NCBI RefSeq assembly: GCF_009604455.1 | Contig: NZ_WEGL01000004.1 | Coordinates: 744,001-808,000 of the forward strand | Length of the DNA: 64,000 bases | Direction: 5' to 3' | DNA from: Streptomyces sp. RB17 | Lineage (GTDB): Bacteria; Actinomycetota; Actinomycetes; Streptomycetales; Streptomycetaceae | Shown: positions 1 to 7,872 of the stretch, one piece after another | Numbering within the stretch: the first letter of the stretch is position 1 | Layout: each line of letters starts with the position of its first letter | Translations under genes and position numbers: made by a program | The notes under the pieces: generated by a model | What the model was told of the DNA's origin: nothing | Database searches by the model: none | The model's input: the letters and a program-made list of their open reading frames with translations, nothing else

Positions 1-392
1 AGCGGCAGAAGCACCTGCTCTCGGGCCACGCCCCCGAGTTCCACATCGTCCTCGACGAGGCCGCCCTGCGCCGCCCCTATGGCGACCGTGCCGTGATGCG
101 GGGCCAGCTCCAGCACCTGATCGACATCTCCGAGCGGCCCAACGTACGGCTGCAGGTCATGCCGTTCGGCTTCGGCGGGCACTCCGGCGAGAGCGGCGCC
201 TTCACCGTCCTCAGCTTCCCCGACGCCGATCTGTCCGACGTCGTCTACGTGGAGCAGCTGACCAGCGCCCTCTACCTGGACAAGCGCGAGGACGTCGCCC
301 AGTACGAGCAGGCCCTGAAGGAGCTCCAGCAGGACAGCCCCGGCCCCGACGAGAGCCGGGACCTGCTCCGCGGGCTCCTCCAGCTGTCCTGA
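1..392 (+). CDS. DUF5753 (Scr1-type) regulator, C-terminal part
   Basis: The gene begins before the window; the open frame runs from base 3 and gives about 129 residues. It matches the C-terminal half of the XRE-type helix-turn-helix/DUF5753 proteins abundant in Streptomyces. Visible family features are the segment FHIVLDEAALRRPYG, then LQHLIDISERPNVRLQVMPF, then a strand with YVEQLTSALYLD. The DNA-binding N-terminus lies outside the window. These regulators often have a small DUF397 gene next to them, but none follows here: the next gene is an aldehyde dehydrogenase 92 bp on. The target is unknown. Confidence 0.85.
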   Translation, partial: RQKHLLSGHAPEFHIVLDEAALRRPYGDRAVMRGQLQHLIDISERPNVRLQVMPFGFGGHSGESGAFTVLSFPDADLSDVVYVEQLTSALYLDKREDVAQYEQALKELQQDSPGPDESRDLLRGLLQLS

Positions 393-484
393 GGACGCTC
401 CTTCAACTCGCTTGAAACACAAGTACGATGACGTGCGATCAGACCGCGACCAGGATCTGCCTCCGCTAGTGATTGAGGGATCAC

Positions 485-1945
485 ATGTCGTCCTACTTCA
501 GCGACCTGGCCCAGCAGTACATCGACGGAGAATGGCGCCCGGGCACCGGCTCCTGGGACGTCATCGACTTCAACCCCTACGACGACGAGAAGCTGGCCTC
601 GATCACGGTGGCCACGGTCGACGAGGTCGACCAGGCCTACCGGGCCGCCGCGCGCGCCCAGAAGAAGTGGGCCGAGACCAACCCCTATGCCCGCCGCGCG
701 GTCTTCGAGCGGGTGCTTCGGCTCATAGAGGACCGTGAGCAGGAGATAGCCGACCTGATCATCGCGGAACTGGGCGGCACGCGCGTGAAGGCCGGTTTCG
801 AGCTGCACCTCGCCAAGGAGTTCCTGCGCGAGTCGATCCACCTGGCCCTGCGTCCCGAGGGCAGGATCCTGCCCTCCCCGGTCGAGGGCAAGGAGAACCG
901 CGTCTACCGGGTGCCCGTCGGTGTCGTGGGCGTGATCAGCCCCTTCAACTTCCCCTTCCTGCTGTCGATCAAGTCGGTCGCCCCGGCCCTCGCGCTCGGC
1001 AACGCCGTCGTCCTCAAGCCGCACCAGAACACCCCGATCGCCGGCGGCACCCTGATCGCGAAGCTCTTCGAGGAGGCCGGGCTGCCCGGCGGCCTGCTCA
1101 ACGTCGTCGTCACCGACATCGCCGAGATCGGCGACGCGTTCCTCGAGCACCCGGTGCCGAAGGTCATCTCCTTCACCGGGTCCGACAAGGTCGGCCGGCA
1201 CGTGGCCACCGTCTGCGCCGCGCACTTCAAGCGCTCGGTGCTCGAACTGGGCGGCAACAGCGCCCTGGTGGTCCTGGACGACGCCGACGTCGACTACGCG
1301 GTGGACGCGGCGGTCTTCAGCCGGTTCGTCCACCAGGGCCAGGTCTGCATGGCCGCCAACCGGGTCCTCGTGGACGCCTCCGTCGCCAGGGAGTTCACCG
1401 AGAAGTTCGTCGCCAAGGTGACGTCGCTGAAGGTCGGGGACCCGCGCGACCCGCAGACCGTGATCGGCCCGGTGATCAACTCCCAGCAGGCGAACGCGAT
1501 CTCCGGCGTCGTCGAGCAGGCGCTCGCCGAGGGCGCCACCGCCCTGGTGCGGGGCGGCACGTCCGGCAACCTGGTCGAGCCCAGCGTGCTCACCGACGTC
1601 CCCGCCGACTCCGCGCTGCTCCAGCAGGAGGTGTTCGGCCCGGTCGTCTTCCTCGTCCCGTTCGACGGCGAGGAGGAGGCCCTCCGGATCGTCAACGACA
1701 CCCCGTACGGCCTCAGCGGCGCCGTCCACACGGGTGACATCGAGCGGGGTGTCGCCTTCGCCAAGCAGATCGACACGGGCATGTTCCATGTGAACGACGG
1801 CACGGTCCACGACGAGCCGATCGTGCCGTTCGGCGGCGAGAAGCACTCCGGCATCGGCCGCCTGAACGGCGAGACGACGCTGGAGGCCTTCACGACCGTC
1901 AAGTGGATCTCGGTCCAGCACGGCCGCAGCGGCTTCCCGTTCTAG
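485..1945 (+). CDS. NAD(P)-dependent aldehyde dehydrogenase
   Basis: This 486-residue protein is a full-length aldehyde dehydrogenase (about 480-500 residues is usual). It should oxidise an aldehyde to its acid with NAD(P)+ in the cytoplasm. The general-base glutamate is E254 in the ELGGN motif and the catalytic cysteine is C288 in GQVCMAANR; NFPF at about residue 158 belongs to the cofactor fold. The N-terminal IDGEWRPG resembles benzaldehyde or salicylaldehyde-type enzymes, but the substrate cannot be told. An in-frame ATG lies at 473; the start at 485 is preferred because GAGGGA sits 5 nt before it. It is monocistronic by spacing. Confidence 0.93.
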   Translation: MSSYFSDLAQQYIDGEWRPGTGSWDVIDFNPYDDEKLASITVATVDEVDQAYRAAARAQKKWAETNPYARRAVFERVLRLIEDREQEIADLIIAELGGTRVKAGFELHLAKEFLRESIHLALRPEGRILPSPVEGKENRVYRVPVGVVGVISPFNFPFLLSIKSVAPALALGNAVVLKPHQNTPIAGGTLIAKLFEEAGLPGGLLNVVVTDIAEIGDAFLEHPVPKVISFTGSDKVGRHVATVCAAHFKRSVLELGGNSALVVLDDADVDYAVDAAVFSRFVHQGQVCMAANRVLVDASVAREFTEKFVAKVTSLKVGDPRDPQTVIGPVINSQQANAISGVVEQALAEGATALVRGGTSGNLVEPSVLTDVPADSALLQQEVFGPVVFLVPFDGEEEALRIVNDTPYGLSGAVHTGDIERGVAFAKQIDTGMFHVNDGTVHDEPIVPFGGEKHSGIGRLNGETTLEAFTTVKWISVQHGRSGFPF

Positions 1946-2060
1946 CCGGCCTTTTTGAGCGAGCGGGCCGTTGCGGACAGCACCTGACCTCAATGGCCCG
2001 TAGCGTCGTCGGTGTCAGGGGGCGGACGGCCCCGGCGACGGTGACGAAAGGCGGCCGACC

Positions 2061-2609
2061 ATGGTCAGGCACGTACCGGCGGAGGCGCAGGGCGACGAGC
2101 GCGGGGCGCTGCTCGCCTTCATCGAGGAGCAGCGCGGCGGGATCCGCCGGGCCCTGCTCGGAGTGACGGAGGAGCAGGCGCGCTCCCGCCCCAGCGCCAG
2201 CGAGCTGTCGCTCGGCGGCTTGCTCAAGCATGTCGCCGAGGTCGAGCAGAGCTGGATCGCACGAGCCAGGCAGGAACCCCCGGCCGTCAAGCGCGACGAG
2301 TCGAACTGGCACGAGAGCTTCCAGCTGGTCGGCGAGGAGACGGTCGCCTCGCAGCTGGCGTACTGGGAGCAGGTCGCCGCCGAGACGGAGAAGTTCATCC
2401 GTTCCGTGCCGAGCCTGGACGACACCTTCCCGCTGCCGCCGGACCCCTGGTTCCCGCCGGAGGGCCGGGTCAGCCTGCGCTGGCTGTGTCTGCACCTGAT
2501 CCGCGAAACGGCCCGGCACGCCGGCCACGCCGACATCATCCGCGAGTCCCTGGACGGCCGGACGGCCTTCGAGCTGGTGGCCCAGGAGCAGGGCGGCTCC
2601 TGGGGGTGA
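2061..2609 (+). CDS. DinB family protein (DUF664-like)
   Basis: The 182-residue protein has the four-helix DinB/YfiT fold signature: a helix with LLKHVAEVEQSW near residue 55 and a C-terminal helix HLIRETARHAGHADIIRE near residue 145. The histidines of these helices (in LLKHV and RHAGHAD) are the usual metal ligands. In actinobacteria this family includes mycothiol-dependent transferases that bind Zn or Ni; the substrate here is unknown. The AAAGGCGG-like ribosome site lies about 8 nt before the ATG. The PadR gene 39 bp downstream has its own -10-like hexamer, so the two may be separately transcribed. Confidence 0.85.
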   Translation: MVRHVPAEAQGDERGALLAFIEEQRGGIRRALLGVTEEQARSRPSASELSLGGLLKHVAEVEQSWIARARQEPPAVKRDESNWHESFQLVGEETVASQLAYWEQVAAETEKFIRSVPSLDDTFPLPPDPWFPPEGRVSLRWLCLHLIRETARHAGHADIIRESLDGRTAFELVAQEQGGSWG

Positions 2610-2635
2610 CCGCGGGGCGGGCGGCATCGCGGCAA

Positions 2636-2641
2636 TAACCT
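2636..2641 (+). promoter_or_regulatory. Putative -10 box, leaderless padR-type gene
   Basis: TAACCT lies 7 nt before the ATG at 2649 and there is no purine-rich ribosome site. This spacing is typical of leaderless Streptomyces transcripts. Confidence 0.45.
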
Positions 2642-2648
2642 GGACCGC

Positions 2649-3281
2649 ATGTCAGCGATCCGTCTCCTCGTGCTGGGCGCGGTCCGCCAGCACGGGCGGG
2701 CCCATGGCTACCAGGTGCGGGGCGACCTGGAGTACTGGGGCGCGCACGAGTGGTCCAACGCCAAGCCGGGCTCGATCTACCACGCCCTGAAGCAGATGGC
2801 CAAGCAGGGGCTGCTGCACGCGCACGAGATCGCGCCGTCCACGGCCGGCGGCCCGCCGCGCACCGAGTACGAGCTGACCGAGAAGGGCACCGAGGAGTAC
2901 TTCGCCCTGCTGCGCGCCGCGCTGGTCACCTACGACCAGCGCGGCGACGTGAAGACGGCGGCGGTCGGCTTCATGGTCGACCTGCCGCGGTCCGAGGCGG
3001 TGGCGCTGCTGAAGGAGCGCATGCGCCGCATCGCGGCGTGGCGCTCCTCGGTCACCGAGCACTATGTGCCCGAGGAGGGGCCCGGGCAGCTCGGTCACAT
3101 CGGTGAGATCATGAACATGTGGCTCCATACGGCCGACTCCGAGGCCGAGTGGACCCAGGGCCTCGTCGAACGCCTGGAGACCGGCGCCTACACGTTCGCC
3201 GGCGAGGGCGATCCGTTCGTCGGCGTGCTCGCCGACGCGGAGAACCCGTACGCGACGGGGGAGGGGCATCCCGGGGGCTGA
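2649..3281 (+). CDS. PadR family transcriptional regulator
   Basis: The 210-residue protein has the PadR winged helix at its N-terminus: LLVLGAVRQHGRAHGYQVRGDL, then PGSIYHALKQMAKQGLL (recognition helix) and a wing with PPRTEYELTEKG. A second, mostly helical Vir_C-like dimerisation region follows (about residues 95-175). PadR proteins repress genes for detoxification or efflux and often sense small phenolics or drugs. No efflux gene adjoins; the nearest neighbour is the DinB-like gene upstream, which could be co-regulated. The target is unknown. Confidence 0.9.
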   Translation: MSAIRLLVLGAVRQHGRAHGYQVRGDLEYWGAHEWSNAKPGSIYHALKQMAKQGLLHAHEIAPSTAGGPPRTEYELTEKGTEEYFALLRAALVTYDQRGDVKTAAVGFMVDLPRSEAVALLKERMRRIAAWRSSVTEHYVPEEGPGQLGHIGEIMNMWLHTADSEAEWTQGLVERLETGAYTFAGEGDPFVGVLADAENPYATGEGHPGG

Positions 3282-3295
3282 CGCCGGCAAGAGCA

Positions 3296-3316
3296 GGGGC
3301 GCGGGGAACCGCGCGA
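3296..3316 (+). repeat. Dispersed intergenic repeat, copy 1
   Basis: This is a GGGGCGCGGGGAAC-cGCGCGA element with one difference from the copies near 54.8 and 60.4 kb. It lies 14 bp after the padR stop codon. Elements of this sequence are common between Streptomyces genes and often form terminator-like hairpins. Confidence 0.7.
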
Positions 3317-3626
3317 AGTGCCGCCACGCACCCGCACCCGCCTGCGGCGGGAATGCCCCGAGCCGTAGGCGCCTCGAAAGCGCCGAGCACCCTTCACAGC
3401 CCGCTGCCGGCCGGCGAAGCCACCTTGTACGCGCCGTCCGCCGTCGCATCGGCCTGCCGGGCCCGTACGCGGCCCCTGGGCGAGCAACTGGACGGCCGGC
3501 AGGCCCTGGTGACGTCCGCCCGGCCGCCGACATGCTCCAGCCGGCGACCGCCCGGCACTGACGGCCGACGTGGCGTACGCGCTCGGCCGGTGGGCGCACG
3601 GCGGCTCCGGGGAGCTCCCGGCCGCC

Positions 3627-3644
3627 GCCCGTCCTGAGACGGGC
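3627..3644 (-). terminator. Putative terminator of gad
   Basis: GCCCGTC and GACGGGC form a perfect 7-bp stem with a CTGA loop about 70 bp beyond the gad stop codon. It is symmetric, so it could also serve padR from the other side. No long T run follows. Confidence 0.5.
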
Positions 3645-3715
3645 GACGGGCGGCCGGGCCGAGCCGGTGCGGCAGGGAGTCGCGGGCGGCGATGGCGTCG
3701 GAGAATCCCGGTGCC

Positions 3716-5122
3716 TCAGTGATGAAACCCGGTCGCCGCCCCCTTGTCCCGCGTCAGTGGGTGCGGCTGCCGGCGCAGTTCCGGCAGGAGGCGGGTCAGG
3801 TCGGCCAGGAACAGGTCGGCCAGGTCGTGGGAGAAGCCGTTGCGGCACACGACCCGCAGCACGGACAGGTCCTCCCGGTTCGCCGGGAAGGTGTACGCGG
3901 GCACCAGCCAGCCGCTCTCGCGCAGCCGCCGGGAGACGTCGAAGACGTCGTACGACGTCACCTCCGGGGCGGTGGTGAGGGCGAAGACCGGCAGCTGGTC
4001 GCCCCGGGTCAGCAGCCGGAAGTCGTCCAGCGCCGCGATCCGTTCGGCGAGCGAGGTCGCCACGTCCCGCGTCGACTGCTGCACCGCGCGGTACCCCTCA
4101 CGGCCGAGCCGCAGGAAGCTGTAGTACTGCGCGACCACCTGGGCGCCGGGCCGGGAGAAGTTGAGCGCGAAGGTCGGCATGTCGCCGCCCAGGTAGTTGA
4201 CCCGGAAGACCAGCTCCTCGGGCAGCGCCTCCTTGTCCCGCCACAGCGCCCAGCCGACGCCCGGATACACCAGCCCGTACTTGTGCCCCGAGGTGTTGAT
4301 CGAGGCCACGCGCGGCAGCCGGAAGTCCCACACCAGGTCCGGGTCCAGGAAGGGCGCCACCATGCCGCCGGACGCGCCGTCCACGTGGACCGGGATGTCC
4401 AGCCCGGCGCGCTCCTGGAGGGCGTCCAGGGCGGCGCACAGCTCCGCGACCGGCTCGTAGGAGCCGTCGAAGGTCGAGCCGAGGATGCCGACGACCCCGA
4501 TGGTGTTCTCGTCGCACAGCTCGGCCGCCGCCTGCGGATCCAGGTGGAACCGGTCGCCCTCCATGGGCACGAGCCGGGCCTCCACCTCCCAGAAGTTGCA
4601 GAACTTCTCCCAGCAGACCTGGACGTTGATGCCCATGACCAGGTTGGGGCGGGCGCCGGGGTAACGGCCGGCGTTGCGTGCGGCCCACCGTCGTTTGAGC
4701 GCCATCCCGGCGAGCATGCAGGCCTCGCTCGAGCCGGTCGTGGAACAGCCCACCGCCGTCGCCGGGTCCGGCGCGTTCCACAGGTCGGCGAGCATCGCCA
4801 CACAGCGCCGCTCCAGTTCGGCCGTGCGCGGGTACTCGTCCTTGTCGATCATGTTCTTGTCCCGGCACTCCGCCATCAGCACCCCGGCCTGCGGCTCCAT
4901 CCAGGTGGTGACGAACGTGGCCAGATTCAGCCGGGAGTTGCCGTCCAGCATCAGCTCGTCGTGCACGAGTTGGTACGCCGTGGCCGGGGCCAGCGGCGCG
5001 TCCGGGAGCCGGTGCGTGGGCGGGGCCTCGGTCATGCCGCCGACCGGGTTGGCCTCCCCGTAGAACGGGTTGACGGACATCGTCCGCTGTTCGTGTTTCT
5101 CGGGACCTTTGTGCAGGGCCAT
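3716..5122 (-). CDS. gad: Glutamate decarboxylase (PLP-dependent)
   Basis: The 468-residue protein is a full-length group II glutamate decarboxylase, close to E. coli GadA/B in size. It converts glutamate to GABA and CO2 while consuming a proton. Visible signatures are FVTTWMEPQA near residue 70, TGSSEACMLAG near 128, the HVDGASGG pyridoxal-binding stretch and the Schiff-base lysine K281 in TSGHKYG. The start at 5122 has GGAGG 7 nt upstream; a later ATG (MSVNPF, residue 15) is possible. It lies 32 bp downstream of a CLC channel gene on the same strand, suggesting an operon for acid resistance. No GABA antiporter gene is visible nearby. Confidence 0.95.
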   Translation of the reverse strand: MALHKGPEKHEQRTMSVNPFYGEANPVGGMTEAPPTHRLPDAPLAPATAYQLVHDELMLDGNSRLNLATFVTTWMEPQAGVLMAECRDKNMIDKDEYPRTAELERRCVAMLADLWNAPDPATAVGCSTTGSSEACMLAGMALKRRWAARNAGRYPGARPNLVMGINVQVCWEKFCNFWEVEARLVPMEGDRFHLDPQAAAELCDENTIGVVGILGSTFDGSYEPVAELCAALDALQERAGLDIPVHVDGASGGMVAPFLDPDLVWDFRLPRVASINTSGHKYGLVYPGVGWALWRDKEALPEELVFRVNYLGGDMPTFALNFSRPGAQVVAQYYSFLRLGREGYRAVQQSTRDVATSLAERIAALDDFRLLTRGDQLPVFALTTAPEVTSYDVFDVSRRLRESGWLVPAYTFPANREDLSVLRVVCRNGFSHDLADLFLADLTRLLPELRRQPHPLTRDKGAATGFHH

Positions 5123-5154
5123 GAACGTGCCTCCAGGGATTCCGGGGAAGGTTT

Positions 5155-6465
5155 TCAGCGGATCGGGGTGCCGTCCTCGCCCAACTGCATCTGCGGGCGC
5201 CCCGTCACCAGGAGCCAGGCCGGCAGCGACGCGATGCACAGCACGGCGATGACGGCGGGCGAGGCGACCAGCACCGCGGCGGTGAACAGGCTCACCCAGC
5301 CCTGCCGGGTGATCGCGAGGAGCATGCCCAGGACGCCTGTCGCCACGCCCAGTGCCGGATGTACGGCCGGAACGAGTGCGTGGGCGCACAGGCCGAGGGC
5401 GCTGCCGACGAAGACGGCCGGGAAGATACGGCCGCCACGGAAACCGCAGGACGCGGCGACGAGCAGCGCGGCCAGCTTCACCACCGCCATCCCGGCGAAC
5501 TGCCCCGCCGACCAGCCGTCCGGGTGCCGGGCCAGCTCTGCGACCTCCGACAGCCCCTTGAAGAGCGTCAGATGGCCGCCCAGGGTCCCCAGAGCGGCCA
5601 GCACGATCCCGCCGGCCGGAAGCATCAGCATGGGGTGCCGCAGCCGCCGGAAGGCCGCGTGGACGAGCGGGAAGGCGTACACGGCGCCCATGCCGAGCAG
5701 CGCGGCCGCCGGGGCGATCACGAGCGCCGCCAGGACGTCCTTCGCGTCCGGGTGGCCCAGGGGCGGCAGGCCCAGGTCGAAAGTCGGACGGAACACCAGG
5801 GTGGTCGTGATGGCCCCGCACGCGCCGGCGGTCAGCGGTGCGAACAGGTTGTCCCACAGCCGGCCCTGCATCGGGCGTCCGGCCAGCGCCTCGGAGATGA
5901 CCAGCGCCGCCGCCACCGGCGTGCCGAACAGCGCGCCGATCGTCGCCGACTCCGCCAGCACCGGCCACAGCGTGCCCGGCATCCGGGGCACCAGGCGCGT
6001 ACCGAGCCAGACCGCGAGGCCCACGTTCGCGGCGATGATCGGGTTCTCCGGGCCGAGGCTCGGGCCGCCGGCCAGCATCAGCCCGGTCGCCAGCACCAGG
6101 CCCGGCAGCACGACCGGCGGCAGCGCAGGGGCGTTCAGGCCGAGGGTGGCCGGGTCGGGCCCGGCGTGCCCGGGCACCTTCCACACCACGAGGCCGACCG
6201 CGAGGCCCGTGGCGGTCAGCACCGCGAACATCCACGGCACCGAGTAGCGGCCCACCCCGAGCGCGTCCGGGAGCGGCCCCCACAGCACGTGCTGGAGCTG
6301 CTCCGCCGCCGCGCTCACCCCGATGTAGAGCAGGCTCGCGACCACGCCGACGGCCACGGCGGGCAGGATGTACGGAAGCAGGGCCCGCGCGGGTGCCGAA
6401 GGAGCGGTCGGGGGCGCCTGCGCCGCGTCGGTTTCCTGGGCCACGGGCTCACCATAAGCGGACAA
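5155..6465 (-). CDS. CLC-family ion channel/antiporter (YfeO-like)
   Basis: The protein has up to 436 residues and about ten hydrophobic segments. It carries the CLC hallmarks GPSLGPENP near residue 133 (the filter region with the gating-type glutamate) and GFRGGRIFPAVFVG near residue 345. It is closest in feel to the E. coli YfeO-type voltage-gated ClC branch. CLC proteins move chloride, often in exchange for protons. It is the first gene of an apparent operon with glutamate decarboxylase, where a CLC would act as the electrical shunt for proton consumption. The start is uncertain: TTG at 6465 or GTG at 6444. It is divergent from tipA across about 100 bp. Confidence 0.88.
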   Translation of the reverse strand: MSAYGEPVAQETDAAQAPPTAPSAPARALLPYILPAVAVGVVASLLYIGVSAAAEQLQHVLWGPLPDALGVGRYSVPWMFAVLTATGLAVGLVVWKVPGHAGPDPATLGLNAPALPPVVLPGLVLATGLMLAGGPSLGPENPIIAANVGLAVWLGTRLVPRMPGTLWPVLAESATIGALFGTPVAAALVISEALAGRPMQGRLWDNLFAPLTAGACGAITTTLVFRPTFDLGLPPLGHPDAKDVLAALVIAPAAALLGMGAVYAFPLVHAAFRRLRHPMLMLPAGGIVLAALGTLGGHLTLFKGLSEVAELARHPDGWSAGQFAGMAVVKLAALLVAASCGFRGGRIFPAVFVGSALGLCAHALVPAVHPALGVATGVLGMLLAITRQGWVSLFTAAVLVASPAVIAVLCIASLPAWLLVTGRPQMQLGEDGTPIR

Positions 6466-6506
6466 AATCCGCAGAACACCCTGAAATGGTGCGAACGGAA
6501 ACCGGC

Positions 6507-6537
6507 TTGCACCTCACGTGACGTGAGGCCTCAGCGT
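6507..6537 (+). promoter_or_regulatory. tipA promoter with TipAL operator
   Basis: The -35 is TTGCAC (6507-6512) and the -10 is CAGCGT (6532-6537), with a 19-bp spacer typical of MerR-type promoters. The spacer contains the perfect inverted repeat CCTCACGT-g-ACGTGAGG (6512-6528). The layout closely matches the known thiostrepton-inducible ptipA promoter. TipAL bound to a thiopeptide twists the DNA to realign the two boxes. Confidence 0.85.
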
Positions 6538-6567
6538 GGAGGGCGTACCGACCGAAGGAGCGGAAAA

Positions 6568-7329
6568 GTGAGCTACTCCGTGGGACAGGTCGCGGGGTTC
6601 GCCGGGGTCACGGTGCGCACCCTGCACCACTACGACGAGATCGGCCTGCTCGTGCCCGGCGGGCGCACCCACGCCGGCCACCGGCGCTACACCGACGCCG
6701 ACCTCGACCGGCTCCAGCAGATCCTGTTCTACCGGGAGCTCGGCTTCCCGCTCGAGGAGGTCGCGGCCCTGCTCGACGACCCGGACGCGGACCCGCGCGC
6801 ACACCTGCGCCGCCAGCACGAACTGCTGACCGCCCGGATCGAGAGGCTCCAGAAGATGGCCGCGGCCGTGGAGCACGCCATGGAGGCACGCAAGATGGGC
6901 ATCAACCTGACGCCGGAGGAGCGGTTCGAGGTGTTCGGGGACAAGGACCCCGAGCAGTACCGCGAGGAGGCGGAGGCGCGCTGGGGCGACACGGAGGTGT
7001 ACGCCGAGTCGCAGCGCCGCGCCGCCACCTACACCAAGGAGGACTGGAAGCGCATCCGGGCCGAGGTCGACGACTGGGGCCGGCGGTACGCCGACCTGGT
7101 GGCCGCCGGCGAGCGGCCCACCGGCGAGGCGGCCATGGACCTGGCCGAGGAACACCGGCAGCACATCAGCAGGTACTACTTCGAGGTGCCCTACGACATG
7201 CACCGGTGCTTCGGGGAGATGTACGTCTCCGACGAGCGCTTCAAGGCGTTCTACGACTCCATGCGCCCCGGTGTCGCCGAGCACCTGCGCGCGGCGATCC
7301 TCGCCAACGCCGACCGCCACACCTGCTGA
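6568..7329 (+). CDS. tipA: TipAL-type MerR regulator, thiopeptide-responsive
   Basis: The 253-residue protein equals the length of S. lividans TipAL. Residues 1-75 are the MerR winged helix (YSVGQVAGFAGVTVRTLHHYDE), 76-109 the coiled-coil dimer helix, and 110-253 the TipAS drug-binding domain. C214, which in TipA forms the covalent bond with thiostrepton-class antibiotics, is kept at the same number (DMHRCFGEMYV). The second TipA cysteine (C207) is Val here. The GTG start has AAGGAG 7 nt upstream. The gene should activate its own promoter and other multidrug-response genes. Confidence 0.93.
   Translation: MSYSVGQVAGFAGVTVRTLHHYDEIGLLVPGGRTHAGHRRYTDADLDRLQQILFYRELGFPLEEVAALLDDPDADPRAHLRRQHELLTARIERLQKMAAAVEHAMEARKMGINLTPEERFEVFGDKDPEQYREEAEARWGDTEVYAESQRRAATYTKEDWKRIRAEVDDWGRRYADLVAAGERPTGEAAMDLAEEHRQHISRYYFEVPYDMHRCFGEMYVSDERFKAFYDSMRPGVAEHLRAAILANADRHTC
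6895..7329 (+). other. TipAS: internal in-frame translation product
   Basis: ATG codon 110 of tipA is preceded by a perfect GGAGG at 6882-6886 with an 8-nt spacer, giving a 144-residue TipAS. In S. lividans TipAS is made in excess from the same internal start and sequesters thiopeptides without binding DNA. The start, length and ribosome site here match that arrangement. Confidence 0.75.
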
Positions 7330-7357
7330 CCGGTCCCGGCCCGGGTGCGTACGGGGC

Positions 7358-7723
7358 TCACTCCCGGGCCAGGACCACCGCCGTGCCGTAGGCGCACACC
7401 TCGGTTCCCACGTCGGCGGCCTCCGTCACATCGAACCGGAACGCCAGCACCCCGTTCGCCCCACGCGCGCGTGCCTGCTCCACCAGGCGGTCCATGGCCT
7501 GGTTGCGGGTCTGCACGAGCGTCTTCGTCAGCCCCTTCAGCTCGCCGCCGATCATCGACTTCAGCCCGGCGCCGATCTGGCTGCCGAGGTGCCGCGAGCG
7601 CACGGTGAGTCCGAAGACCTCGCCGATCACCTGCTGCACCCGGTACCCGGGCACGTCGTTCGTGGTCACGACCAGCACGTCCGGCTGGGGCCCCTGGCCG
7701 CCGCCGTAGTCATCGAGTCCCAT
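7358..7723 (-). CDS. YbjQ/UPF0145 family protein
   Basis: The 121-residue protein has the family signatures VTTNDVPGYRV, GEVFGLTVRSRH and the C-terminal RGANGVLAFRFD...EVCAYGTAVVL. This family forms pentameric barrels of unknown role (an older label is heavy-metal-binding domain). It is monocistronic, convergent with tipA and divergent from the DedA gene. No function can be assigned beyond the fold. Confidence 0.88.
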   Translation of the reverse strand: MGLDDYGGGQGPQPDVLVVTTNDVPGYRVQQVIGEVFGLTVRSRHLGSQIGAGLKSMIGGELKGLTKTLVQTRNQAMDRLVEQARARGANGVLAFRFDVTEAADVGTEVCAYGTAVVLARE

Positions 7724-7872
7724 GAGTCACAGCCTTCTCCCAGCCATCCCACAGTGCATCCTGGAGACACCGGTGGAACCTGGGGCGGTCACATCACGTT
7801 GATAGCTTTGTGCGGCCCTTCATGGAAGACCAGTCGCCGTAGCCGCCTTCACCCCTTCAGGAGCCCGGACCC

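Larger units (their letters stand above)
3282..3715. other. 434-bp intergenic region, no convincing gene
   Basis: The region lies between the convergent PadR gene and gad. It holds one copy of a dispersed GGGGCGCGGGGAAC-type repeat just after padR and a hairpin near its right end. The rest shows no start, ribosome site and codon bias together. The right half (about 3430-3620) has coding-like composition in short frames interrupted by stops and might be a decayed gene, but I cannot identify it. Confidence 0.5.

Noticed and set aside
393..484. DUF397 partner of the DUF5753 protein
   Set aside because: Only 92 bp separate the two genes and no such small protein is encoded there.
272..1993. 573-codon open frame antisense to the aldehyde dehydrogenase gene
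   Set aside because: It is a GC-rich shadow frame: composition is Arg/Asp/Gly/Val-rich without a recognisable domain, and the sense frame is a clear full-length enzyme.
3430..3660. Short gene or pseudogene between padR and gad
   Set aside because: No frame combines a start, ribosome site and sustained codon bias, and no family could be recognised; kept only as a comment on the intergenic region.
3692..6247. 851-codon open frame antisense to gad and the CLC gene
   Set aside because: It spans two well-supported genes on the other strand and has no domain or ribosome site; it is a codon-bias shadow.
5359..7329. 656-residue protein ending in TipA
   Set aside because: The first 400 codons are antisense shadow of the CLC gene; the tipA promoter, ribosome site and homology all place the start at 6568.
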